Positions 19,991 through 28,067 of a stretch of DNA of 64,000 bases are shown piece by piece. The notes under the pieces are model-generated. The model ran no database searches. It was not told the DNA's origin and saw only the letters and a program-made list of their open reading frames with translations. Numbering within the stretch: the stretch's first letter is position 1; the number at the start of each line of letters is the position of its first letter. Source of the stretch: an uncultured Prevotellaceae bacterium (lineage in GTDB: Bacteria > Bacteroidota > Bacteroidia > Bacteroidales > Bacteroidaceae); assembly GCA_902776475.1 (NCBI GenBank), contig CACYQD010000022.1, positions 1 through 64,000 on the forward strand, in the 5' to 3' direction. The translations under genes were made by a program, and so were the position numbers.

Positions 19991-20827
19991 ATGGCTATGA
20001 GAGGATTACGCTACCTGATGGTTGTGCCTGTTTTGCTGTTGTTGGCTTCCGTTACCATGGGAATCAGCAACTATAAAAAGGCCAAGGAAGAGATGCGGCA
20101 CGACTTAACCCGTGCCTTGAGGCAATTTGTCATGGACGAGTCACGGCAATCATTGCTGCTTGACACCCTGCCTTCCCTGCAAAGTGACAGGGTACTGACA
20201 TTGAATGACGTGGAAAGCGGATTCAATGAGCGGCTGTCCATCATCCCCTTAAAAGACACATCTCATGTCGCTGTATGCCTATTGCGGCATGATGACCAAG
20301 ATGCTTTCAGGGAGGAAGCCCTTGTCAGCAGCGACACCTTGCTGTGGCATTCTGCCCAACAGAAGAGCGGTGATGCCGTGATTGCCCTCAAGGCATACGC
20401 CAACCCGTCGCTCTGTGCGGTCTTGGGACAATCCGACCAGCGGATACCTCTCTCCGGCATCGTCCTCTGCCTGCTTCTGCTCTCAGCCATGGCATGGAGA
20501 CTCAGGTTGACAAGAAACGGTTTGGAAATGGCTTTCGTCTCCCCCACTCCAACCTCCAAACAGATTTCGCTGCATCTCACCCCGATGCAGGAGCAACTGA
20601 TGGACATGTTTGCCGCCGCTCCCGGCCACACCCTCAGCAAGGAATCCATCTGCGCGGCGTTATGGCCCAAGAAAGAGCACCCTGAAAACACGCTCTATAC
20701 CTTTATCTGCCGGTTGAAGACGACGCTCAAAGACCAGTCAGACCTGGATATCGTCAACAAACGGGGGAGGGAATACCAACTCGTCGGAAATTCACAAAAG
20801 ACTGATAATCTGCACCATAGCCCATAG
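19991..20827 (+). CDS. membrane-anchored OmpR/PhoB-type winged-helix regulator
   Basis: The protein has 278 residues from ATG 19991. One transmembrane helix at the N-terminus (about 6-23), an apparently periplasmic segment of about 120 residues and a second helix (about 150-168) precede a cytoplasmic C-terminal winged helix. That domain reads LTPMQEQLMDMFAAAPGHTL, ESICAALWPKKE, then TLYTFICRLKTTL as recognition helix and GREYQLV as wing. No receiver domain is present, so it should act as a one-component transmembrane sensor-regulator, like ToxR/CadC but with the DNA-binding domain at the other end. Three 11-bp-spaced repeats begin right after its stop codon and lie before the DUF2723 promoter, a likely target. 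Confidence 0.8.
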   Translation: MAMRGLRYLMVVPVLLLLASVTMGISNYKKAKEEMRHDLTRALRQFVMDESRQSLLLDTLPSLQSDRVLTLNDVESGFNERLSIIPLKDTSHVAVCLLRHDDQDAFREEALVSSDTLLWHSAQQKSGDAVIALKAYANPSLCAVLGQSDQRIPLSGIVLCLLLLSAMAWRLRLTRNGLEMAFVSPTPTSKQISLHLTPMQEQLMDMFAAAPGHTLSKESICAALWPKKEHPENTLYTFICRLKTTLKDQSDLDIVNKRGREYQLVGNSQKTDNLHHSP

Positions 20828-20854
20828 TAAGACAATTGTAAGACAAATGTAAGG
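20828..20854 (+). promoter_or_regulatory. candidate operator of 11-bp direct repeats
   Basis: TAAGACAATTG, TAAGACAAATG and a partial TAAGG follow each other at exact 11-base spacing, about one helical turn. They end some 10 bases before the -33 region of the DUF2723 gene. OmpR/PhoB-type winged helices classically bind 11-bp direct repeats. Confidence 0.6.
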
Positions 20855-20885
20855 TTCTTTTTTCGCATCCTCTGTCCGATACCGC

Positions 20886-20893
20886 TACTTTTG
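20886..20893 (+). promoter_or_regulatory. -7 element of DUF2723 operon
   Basis: TACTTTTG fits TAnnTTTG. The -33 box is weak (TTTC in a T-rich stretch near 20861), which is what a promoter needing an activator would show. Confidence 0.6.
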
Positions 20894-20916
20894 CAGAGGA
20901 ATCAAAAACATCGGAC

Positions 20917-23900
20917 ATGATACGACAAATAAACTTTTCGAGAATCGACATGCTGACAGGGTGGATTGTTTTCATCACTGCCGCCCTTGTCTATTGCATC
21001 ACAACTGAACCGTCTGCCAGTCTGTGGGACTGCCCTGAATTCATTGCCAGCGGCTACAAACTGGAGATTGGCCATCCGCCCGGAGCCCCCTTCTTCATGC
21101 TCACCGCCAACCTTTTCACCCAGTTGGCCAGCGACCCTTCCAAAGTGGCGCAGATGGTCAACATCTTGTCGGCATTGCTCAGTGCGGGATGTATTCTGTT
21201 CTTGTTCTGGACCATCACACACCTCACCCGCAGACTCTTGCAGACCGGCAACACGCTCTCCCTTTCACAAGCCGTATTGATTGAGGGAAGCGGTTTGACC
21301 GGAGCCCTGGCCTTCACCTTCAGCGACACTTTTTGGTTCTCAGCGGTCGAGGCGGAGGTATATGCCTTCTCCAGTTTCCTCACCGCCCTGGTCTTTTGGC
21401 TCATACTGAAATGGGAAGAGGAAGCCGACGACCTGAGGAGCGACAGGTGGATAATCCTCATCGCCTACATGGTGGGCCTGTCAATCGGGGTGCACCTGCT
21501 CAACCTGTTGTGCATCCCCGCCATGGCTCTCGTGGTTTATTTCAGAAAAACAGAGCATCCGGGATGGTGGGGCGGAATGAAAGCCCTCGTGGCAGGCGGC
21601 ATGGTGCTTCTCGGCATCCTGTATGTGATTGTGCCGGGAGTCATCAAAATAGGCGGTTGGGCCGAACTGCTGTTCACCAACATCCTCAAGTTTCCCCCTC
21701 ACATCGGACTCATCATCTCGTTCCTACTGCTTCTGGCCGCCATCATCATAGCAGCATGCAAGACCAACCGCAGAATCCTCAAGACCAGTCTCCTGAGTCT
21801 GCTCATGCTGCTTATCGGTTTCAGCAGCTATGCCGTCATACTCATCCGTTCCTCTGCCCATCCCCCGATGGACGAGAACGCTCCCGACAACGTGTTCTCC
21901 CTTGGCGGTTATCTGAGCCGTGACCAGTACGGCGACACGCCACTGCTGTACGGCCCTGCCTATTGCAGCGAATTGGACTATGAACCCCATGGAGAGTATA
22001 TGGTGGCCAAACAAGAAGAAGGCCGTCCGATTTACCGTCTCTTGACAGACAGCACCGGACGCAAATACACAAAAATAGGCCATCACACCAAATTTGTATA
22101 TAAGGACAACATGTGGTTTCCGAGGATGAACTCGCAGCAACACGCCCAGGCCTACGAACAGTGGATGGGTGGCGTGGAGAAGAGGGGCAACCTGCCGACA
22201 ATGCGCGAGAACCTGCGGTATTTCTTGACCTATCAGGTGAACTTCATGTACTGGCGCTATTTCCTTTGGAATTTCGTAGGCCGGGAAAACAACATCCAAA
22301 GCCAGGGAGAGGTGGAACACGGACAATGGATCACCGGCATTGGGTTCATCGATGACCTGCTGCTCGATTGCGACACAGAGAAACTTCCCTCCGACCTGCT
22401 CGCAAACAAAGGCAGAAACGTATATTACGGACTCCCGCTGCTGCTCGGCATCTTGGGACTATGCTGGCAATACAAACAGAAAAACCACGGCAAGCACCAA
22501 TGCCTCGTGGTGGGGTTGCTCTTTCTCATGACAGGTCTGGCCATCGTGGTGTATCTCAACCAACCGCCCCAACCGCCACGGGAGCGTGACTATGTCTATG
22601 CAGGGTCATTCTATGCCTTCGCGATATGGATCGGGATGGGAGTATGCGCCGTGGCGGCGATGATACGGCGCATCACCTCAAAGAGTTTGGCCGTTGCCGT
22701 GGCTGCCTCTGCATTGTGCCTGCTCATCCCTTTGCAGATGGTGAGCCAGACATGGGATGACCATGACAGGTCTGGACGTTACGCATGCAGGGACTTCGGC
22801 CTTAACTACTTAGAGAGCATGCAGCGGGAGGGGCATCCCATCATACTCACCAACGGCGACAACGACACTTTCCCGTTGTGGTATAACCACGAGGTGGAAG
22901 GGAAACGCACCGACACACGCGACTGCAACCTTTCGTATGTCAACACCGACTGGTATATCGACCAGATGAAACGGCCGGCGTATGACTCCCCCGCCCTGCC
23001 CTTCTATTGGAACCGCCAAGACTATCAGGAGGGTACGAATGAGGATGTGGTCGTGAGGCCTGACCTGAAGGAGAGCGTACTCGAATTATACCGTGAGCAA
23101 CCGGAAACAGCCCAAAAGACTTTTGGAGATAATCCATTCGAGTTGCGCAACATCATCCGTCATTGGATACTCAGCGGCATCCCGGAAAGGCACTGCATCC
23201 CTACAGACAGCGTCACCGTCACCACCGATGAGGGACAAATGGTCATCTCACTCAAAGGCATCCGCTATTTGCTGAAAAAAGACCTCTTTGTGCTTGAGAT
23301 GTTGTCGCACGGCGACTGGAAACGTCCGATCTATGCCTCCATCAGTCTGGGTTCGACGGAGATACCCTTCCTGCACGACCATTACGTGCTCGAAGGCCTG
23401 GCCTACCACATCGTGCCCGATTCGGGTGCACCGCGGGTTGACGTGGAGCGGATGTATGAGAACGTCATGCACCGGTTCAAGTACGGCGGACTCCACAAAC
23501 GGGGGATTTACGTCGACGAGGATGTCATGCACATGGCACGCACCCACCAGTATGTAATGAGTATCCTCATCGACAGTCTCCTGTCAGAAGGCGACAAACA
23601 GAGAGCACTGGCCGTGGCGGAGAAATGGGAAAAAGAACTGCCCGCCTGCAACATTCCTTACACCGCACCGGCCCTGTCGCTGGTCAGGTGCTATTATGAG
23701 AATGACATGGCCCAACGGGGAGACGCCATCCTTTCCAACCTGCTCGCCAGAAGCGACGAATGGCTGTCGTGGACAAGTACCATAGGGGCTCGCCGCCAAG
23801 CAGGAAGCCTTTACACCTCACTCGAATGGCTGAAGACCATGCAACAGGCACTGGCCACGGCCTTCCAATATGAAAGAAAAACATTAGCAGAGAAATATTA

Positions 23901-23943
23901 CTCAAAATATGAGCATCATGCCAACCAATATCAAAAAAACTGA
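20917..23943 (+). CDS. DUF2723-family multi-spanning protein, glycosyltransferase-like
   Basis: The 1008-residue protein has about ten or more N-terminal membrane helices and a large soluble C-terminal half. The start LYCITTEPSASLWDCPEFIA-type stretch (ALVYCITTEPSASLWDCPEF, about residues 24-43) is the DUF2723 hallmark, with acidic residues placed like those of GT-C-fold O-mannosyltransferases; the eukaryotic relative TMEM260 is one. The C-terminal part (about 620-1000) resembles a periplasmic domain with a helical end (RALAVAEKWEKELPAC). It probably transfers sugar from a lipid carrier to exported proteins or glycans. The stop overlaps the DUF3098 gene start by 35 bases. Likely controlled by the preceding winged-helix regulator. 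Confidence 0.82.
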   Translation: MIRQINFSRIDMLTGWIVFITAALVYCITTEPSASLWDCPEFIASGYKLEIGHPPGAPFFMLTANLFTQLASDPSKVAQMVNILSALLSAGCILFLFWTITHLTRRLLQTGNTLSLSQAVLIEGSGLTGALAFTFSDTFWFSAVEAEVYAFSSFLTALVFWLILKWEEEADDLRSDRWIILIAYMVGLSIGVHLLNLLCIPAMALVVYFRKTEHPGWWGGMKALVAGGMVLLGILYVIVPGVIKIGGWAELLFTNILKFPPHIGLIISFLLLLAAIIIAACKTNRRILKTSLLSLLMLLIGFSSYAVILIRSSAHPPMDENAPDNVFSLGGYLSRDQYGDTPLLYGPAYCSELDYEPHGEYMVAKQEEGRPIYRLLTDSTGRKYTKIGHHTKFVYKDNMWFPRMNSQQHAQAYEQWMGGVEKRGNLPTMRENLRYFLTYQVNFMYWRYFLWNFVGRENNIQSQGEVEHGQWITGIGFIDDLLLDCDTEKLPSDLLANKGRNVYYGLPLLLGILGLCWQYKQKNHGKHQCLVVGLLFLMTGLAIVVYLNQPPQPPRERDYVYAGSFYAFAIWIGMGVCAVAAMIRRITSKSLAVAVAASALCLLIPLQMVSQTWDDHDRSGRYACRDFGLNYLESMQREGHPIILTNGDNDTFPLWYNHEVEGKRTDTRDCNLSYVNTDWYIDQMKRPAYDSPALPFYWNRQDYQEGTNEDVVVRPDLKESVLELYREQPETAQKTFGDNPFELRNIIRHWILSGIPERHCIPTDSVTVTTDEGQMVISLKGIRYLLKKDLFVLEMLSHGDWKRPIYASISLGSTEIPFLHDHYVLEGLAYHIVPDSGAPRVDVERMYENVMHRFKYGGLHKRGIYVDEDVMHMARTHQYVMSILIDSLLSEGDKQRALAVAEKWEKELPACNIPYTAPALSLVRCYYENDMAQRGDAILSNLLARSDEWLSWTSTIGARRQAGSLYTSLEWLKTMQQALATAFQYERKTLAEKYYSKYEHHANQYQKN

Positions 23944-24214
23944 ACTCACGACCGTGTTTGGCCGCCCCAACACAGTCATCATCCTTCTGGCCTGCGTGAC
24001 CATCGTGGCAGGACTGGTCCTCATGGCCGGCGACGGAACCACCGAAACCTCATTTGAGAGCGGCATTTTCTCCACACGGAGAACCGTCGTCGCTCCGATG
24101 GTGTGCCTCGCAGGCTACCTCGCCATCATTGCGGGCATCTTGCTGAAAACTCCAGCATCCTGCCATCCCACTGGTCAATCACAGAAAAAAAGAACCAAGA
24201 ATCGCATATTCTGA
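23909..24214 (+). CDS. DUF3098-family small membrane protein
   Basis: The protein has 101 residues (98 if ATG 23918 is used) and two transmembrane helices (about 22-41 and 63-83). The segment between them, GIFSTRRTVVAPMVCLAGY, fits the DUF3098 signature of an F-S-xRR-VVAP core. In many Bacteroidetes these proteins sit near cell-division or undecaprenyl-phosphate genes; function is unknown. It overlaps the DUF2723 gene by 35 bases, indicating translational coupling. The C-terminus is unusually basic and polar (GQSQKKRTKNRIF). Confidence 0.78.
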   Translation: MSIMPTNIKKTELTTVFGRPNTVIILLACVTIVAGLVLMAGDGTTETSFESGIFSTRRTVVAPMVCLAGYLAIIAGILLKTPASCHPTGQSQKKRTKNRIF

Positions 24215-24225
24215 CAAACTTTTCG

Positions 24226-24233
24226 TAATTTTG
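24226..24233 (+). promoter_or_regulatory. -7 element before DUF6057 gene
   Basis: TAATTTTG in the context ACTTTTCGTAATTTTGG, nearly the same as the promoter of the winged-helix regulator gene at 19968-19982. No good -33 box is visible. An activator may be shared. Confidence 0.55.
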
Positions 24234-24289
24234 GCGCGAAATTGAGCCACCAGAAGCGTAGTTCACCAATCATAAGATCCAAAAACAGC

Positions 24290-26131
24290 ATGAACAACGG
24301 AAAATCCTGGCTACAGATTCTCGCCAAGGGACTGCCCTACCTCGTCATCATCCTGGCAGGAATCATCCTGGCAACAACCGAGCATGACTATCTGGCCCGC
24401 GTGGAAGAACAGAACCTCTTCCTCCAGACCCCCTTGTTCTTCAAACAGTGCATGGTGGTCTCCGGCGGCATGCTCACCTGGGCAGCGGCTTTCCTGACCC
24501 AACTGCTCTATTACCCTTGGTTGGGAGTGGCGGCGCTCTGTCTGCTCTGGGCTTTGCTGGTCTTCCTCCTGCAGAAGACATTCCGTATCCCGTCGGGATG
24601 GATGGCCGTCACCCTGATTCCCGTGGCCATGCTCCTCATCTCCAATGTGGATCTGGGCTACTGGATCTATTACCTGAAACTGCGCGGGTTCTTCTTCATC
24701 GCGACACTGGGCATCGTGACGGCCGTGGCTCTGACATGGGCCTACCGTTCCCTGCCCCGTTGGCTGCGGCAGCTCTTCATCCCCATCAGCGTGGCCGCGG
24801 GTTATCCGCTCCTCGGTTTCTATGCCCTCCTCGCAGCCTTCCTCATGGCTCTGGTCAGTTGGCGTGTGGAGAAAAACAAGGTGTTGGCCGCCGTCAGCAC
24901 CCTTCTGGTCCCCCTCTCTGTAGCCGCCATCCCGCTGCTCTTCTACCGATATGTCTACCACCAGACCAACTTGGTCAACATCTACTGGACAGGCCTCCCC
25001 ATCTTCCGGATGCGGCAGGAGAGCTATATGGCCTACTACTGGCCCTATGGGGTGCTCTTCCTCTCGCTGGCCATCATGGCGCTCATGACCTCAAGCGGTC
25101 ACAGTCACCGCCAGGCGCCTCAAAGCCTGCGCAGATGGGGACAACCCGCCATCCTGGTCGCGCTCGCCGCCACCGTGGCCCTGGCCTGGTATAAAGACGG
25201 CAATTTCCACCGGGAAATCGCCATGCGGCGGATGGTGGACCAACTCGACTGGGAAGGTGTCGTGAAACTGGCCGCTTCGACCAACGACGAACCCACCCGC
25301 GACATCTGGATGATGAAAAACCTGGCCCTGACCCGTATGGGTCAACTGGGCGAGAAGATGTACGACTTCCGCAACGGGGCTTGTCCCGCCAAGGCGCCCT
25401 TCCCCACCCGGATGGTGCAATGGGACGGCAAGATGCTCTACCTCAACTATGGTCTGCCCAACTACTGTTACCGGTGGTGCATGGAGGATGGCGTGGAATA
25501 TGGGTGGCGTGTCGATTACCTCAAACTGATGGTCAGATGCTCCATCATCAACGAGGAGTTCGCCGCTGCACAGAAATGCCTCAATATGCTCAAGCGCACC
25601 CTCTTTCACAGGAAATGGGCTCTCCGCTATGAAGGATATCTGCATAATCCCCGACTCATCCCGCGGGATCCGGAACTGTTTCCCATCATCGGCATGCTCA
25701 ACCATGACAATTACCTCAGCGGCGACAACGCCCAGGTGGAGCGCTTCCTGATCACCCACCTCGCCAGTTCGGAAGGCCATGACCCTCTCCTGCAGGAACA
25801 GGCGCTGGTGGCCGCCATGCTGACACGCAATCCCGAACTCTTCTGGCTCCGCTTCTTCCAATACACCGAACTCCACAAGAGCGACCGCGTGCCGACCCTT
25901 TACCAACAGGCCGCCTGTCTGTTCGGCGGACTGGACGACAGGGTGGATGCCAGTCAGATGCCCTTCGACAAACAGGTGGTGGAAAGTTGCCGCACCTTCA
26001 TGGATGCCTTCAAGCAATACCGCGACCAGGGCATGAGCATGGACCAGATGCGGCCACTGATGTATGACCGCTTCCACAACACCTACTACTTCGACTTTTT
26101 CTTCAATCACTACCAAGAGGAGGTTTACTGA
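24290..26131 (+). CDS. DUF6057-family membrane protein
   Basis: The protein has 613 residues from ATG 24290; a TTG 48 bases upstream is less likely. The N-terminal half has about nine membrane helices. The C-terminal half (about 300-613) is soluble and helical, with repeat-like segments (EEFAAAQKCLNMLKRTLFHR, then LYQQAACLFGG) resembling TPR folds. This layout matches DUF6057 proteins of Bacteroidetes. It overlaps the next gene by one base (TGATG), and the pairing of a DUF6057 protein with a TolB-like lipoprotein is recurrent as far as I recall. A role in envelope assembly or surface-polymer handling is possible but not shown. Confidence 0.75.
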   Translation: MNNGKSWLQILAKGLPYLVIILAGIILATTEHDYLARVEEQNLFLQTPLFFKQCMVVSGGMLTWAAAFLTQLLYYPWLGVAALCLLWALLVFLLQKTFRIPSGWMAVTLIPVAMLLISNVDLGYWIYYLKLRGFFFIATLGIVTAVALTWAYRSLPRWLRQLFIPISVAAGYPLLGFYALLAAFLMALVSWRVEKNKVLAAVSTLLVPLSVAAIPLLFYRYVYHQTNLVNIYWTGLPIFRMRQESYMAYYWPYGVLFLSLAIMALMTSSGHSHRQAPQSLRRWGQPAILVALAATVALAWYKDGNFHREIAMRRMVDQLDWEGVVKLAASTNDEPTRDIWMMKNLALTRMGQLGEKMYDFRNGACPAKAPFPTRMVQWDGKMLYLNYGLPNYCYRWCMEDGVEYGWRVDYLKLMVRCSIINEEFAAAQKCLNMLKRTLFHRKWALRYEGYLHNPRLIPRDPELFPIIGMLNHDNYLSGDNAQVERFLITHLASSEGHDPLLQEQALVAAMLTRNPELFWLRFFQYTELHKSDRVPTLYQQAACLFGGLDDRVDASQMPFDKQVVESCRTFMDAFKQYRDQGMSMDQMRPLMYDRFHNTYYFDFFFNHYQEEVY

Positions 26132-27627
26132 TGAGAAAACTGTTTTGCTCCGCCATCGCATGCCTTTTGCTCCTGGCCTGCCGGCCTGTCCAGGTGCCTG
26201 AACAATACAAGCAACTCACCCTGTTGCCCAAAATCTATCCTGAATATGCCGATGTGACCATTCCCGTCAATATCGCACCCCTCTCCTTCGAACTCCTCCC
26301 GAAAGTCGATGAGGCCGTCATCCGCTATTCCGCGGAAGGCAGCGAGATCGTCTGCGGAGGAGTGAAAGCCTGTCCTGACATAGAGGAATGGCATGCCCTC
26401 ACCTCCTCGGCCAAAGGCAAGGACATCACCGTGGAGGTGTTTGCGAGCAAAGACGGACAGTGGCACCGTTTCCAGCCCTTCTTCCTCCACGTATCTCCCG
26501 ACAGCATCGACCCTTACCTGAGTTACCGCCTCATCTCGCCCTCCTACGTGTCGTATGAGGAACTGACCCTCAATCAGCGGTGCCTGGAGAACTACGATGA
26601 ACAGGTGATGGTCGACAACATGCTGTGCAGCACGGAGTCGGGTGGACAATGCGTCAACTGCCACAACTTCCAGCAGTACAACCCCGACCGCATGCAATTC
26701 CATGCCCGGCAGGCCCATGGCGGCACGGTCATCATCTATGACGGAAAGGCGGAGAAAATCAACATCCACGGCGACTCTCTCATCTCCTCCGGCGTCTATC
26801 CCTCATGGCACCCCACACTGCCCCTGATCGCCTACTCCACCAACAAGACCATGCAGAGCTTCCACACCAGCGACATCAACAAGATCGAGGTGCTCGACTC
26901 CGAGAGCGACCTCATCCTCTACGATGTGGAGCACCATGAGGTGGGGAAAATCTCCCATGAACCCAACGAACTGGAAATCTTCCCCTTCTGGGCACCCGAC
27001 GGAAAGACCCTCTATTTCTGCAGCGCTCATTTCGAATATGAGAATGACACAGTGGACCTGAGCGAGATTACCATGAGGGCCAAGGAGGTGAAATACAATA
27101 TCTACCGCATGGCTTTCGACCCGGCCGCCAAGACTTTCGGACCACGTGAACTTGTCTTCGACGCCGCCGCCGAGGGCAAGAGCGCCACGCTCCCCCGTAT
27201 CTCCCCCGACGGGCGATGGCTTTTGTTCACACTTGGTGAATGGGGATGCTTCCATATCTGGCACCGCGACGCCGACCTCTGGATGATCGACCTGCAGAAC
27301 GGCGAGGCCAAGTCCATGGACGCGCTCAACTCCGACAACACCGAGAGTTACCACTCCTGGTCGAGCAACGGCCGGTGGGTGGTCTTCTCCTCACGGCGCA
27401 ACGACGGCGTGTTCACCCGACCTTTCATCGCCCACGTCGATGCGCAGGGAAGGGCCTCCAAACCTTTTGAGCTCCCTTCCGAGAATCCCGACTACCACCA
27501 GCAACTGATCAAGAGTTACAACGTGCCCGAACTGATGCGCGGTCCCGTGACATTCACCCCTCAACAGATGGCGGACATCCTGAAGGGCGAAAGCACCGAC
27601 GTCAAGGAAATTTCCCTCCCGGAGTAA
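26131..27627 (+). CDS. TolB-like beta-propeller lipoprotein with CxxCH motif
   Basis: The 498-residue lipoprotein has a signal peptide ending LLLLACRP, so Cys17 would be lipidated. A CVNCH motif at about residue 173-177 fits a covalent haem attachment site. A beta-propeller follows, with PD40/TolB-type repeats (PSWHPTLPLIAYST, FPFWAPDGKTLYFCS, PRISPDGRWLLFT, HSWSSNGRWVVFSS). A single CxxCH in a TolB-like protein could be a haem ligand, or a structural or redox cysteine pair. It is translationally coupled to the DUF6057 gene. The next 340 bases are repeats, which may end the operon. Confidence 0.8.
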   Translation: MRKLFCSAIACLLLLACRPVQVPEQYKQLTLLPKIYPEYADVTIPVNIAPLSFELLPKVDEAVIRYSAEGSEIVCGGVKACPDIEEWHALTSSAKGKDITVEVFASKDGQWHRFQPFFLHVSPDSIDPYLSYRLISPSYVSYEELTLNQRCLENYDEQVMVDNMLCSTESGGQCVNCHNFQQYNPDRMQFHARQAHGGTVIIYDGKAEKINIHGDSLISSGVYPSWHPTLPLIAYSTNKTMQSFHTSDINKIEVLDSESDLILYDVEHHEVGKISHEPNELEIFPFWAPDGKTLYFCSAHFEYENDTVDLSEITMRAKEVKYNIYRMAFDPAAKTFGPRELVFDAAAEGKSATLPRISPDGRWLLFTLGEWGCFHIWHRDADLWMIDLQNGEAKSMDALNSDNTESYHSWSSNGRWVVFSSRRNDGVFTRPFIAHVDAQGRASKPFELPSENPDYHQQLIKSYNVPELMRGPVTFTPQQMADILKGESTDVKEISLPE

Positions 27628-27970
27628 CGTTTCCCTCTCCCTCTGGGAGACCCAGCAAATTTATCCCTCTCCCTCTGGGAGACCAAGCAAACTTATCCCT
27701 CTCCCTTTGGGAGAGGTTAGGTGAGGGCTGCTGTCCTTCACTCTTGTGAACCCCCTCACCCATCCTCTCCCTCGAGGGAGAGGGGCTGTTTCCTTTTTGA
27801 GATCAATCCCTCTCCCTTGGGAGACCCAACAAATTTATCCCTCTCCCTCTGGGAGACCAAACAAACTTATCCCTCTCCCTTTGGGAGACCCAACAAACTA
27901 ATCCCTCTCCCCTTGGGAGACCCAACAAATTTATCCCTCTCCCTCTGGGAGAGGTTAGGTGAGGGCTACA
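27628..27970 (-). repeat. long composite CTCTCCC hairpin cluster
   Basis: About eight hairpins of the type CTCTCCC-(CT/TT/GA)-GGGAGA are separated by near-identical 20-odd-base spacers such as CCAACAAATTTATCC. Near 27752-27812 sits the second module with a CTCTCCC-TCGA-GGGAGAG hairpin and GGGCTGTTTCCTTTTTGAG. It is the reverse complement of the layout at 4054-4275. Confidence 0.88.
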
Positions 27971-28039
27971 CAGGACAATCATGTTACAATTCTGATAACA
28001 TATGATACAATTTGAAAGAGGCATTCTAAGTTTCTTTCG

Positions 28040-28047
28040 TACCTTTG
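28040..28047 (+). promoter_or_regulatory. -7 element of the lamin-tail protein gene
   Basis: TACCTTTG fits TAnnTTTG. A transcript from here starts about 28053, which supports ATG 28068 rather than 28002 as the start. No clear -33 box at 19-20 bases. Confidence 0.55.
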
Positions 28048-28067
28048 CAGCCAAAATCACTGCTAAC

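Noticed and set aside
27628-27970. Regular array resembling a CRISPR
   Set aside because: The spacers are near-identical to each other and the repeat is itself a hairpin of 16-19 bases; no cas genes nearby. It is a palindromic repeat cluster.
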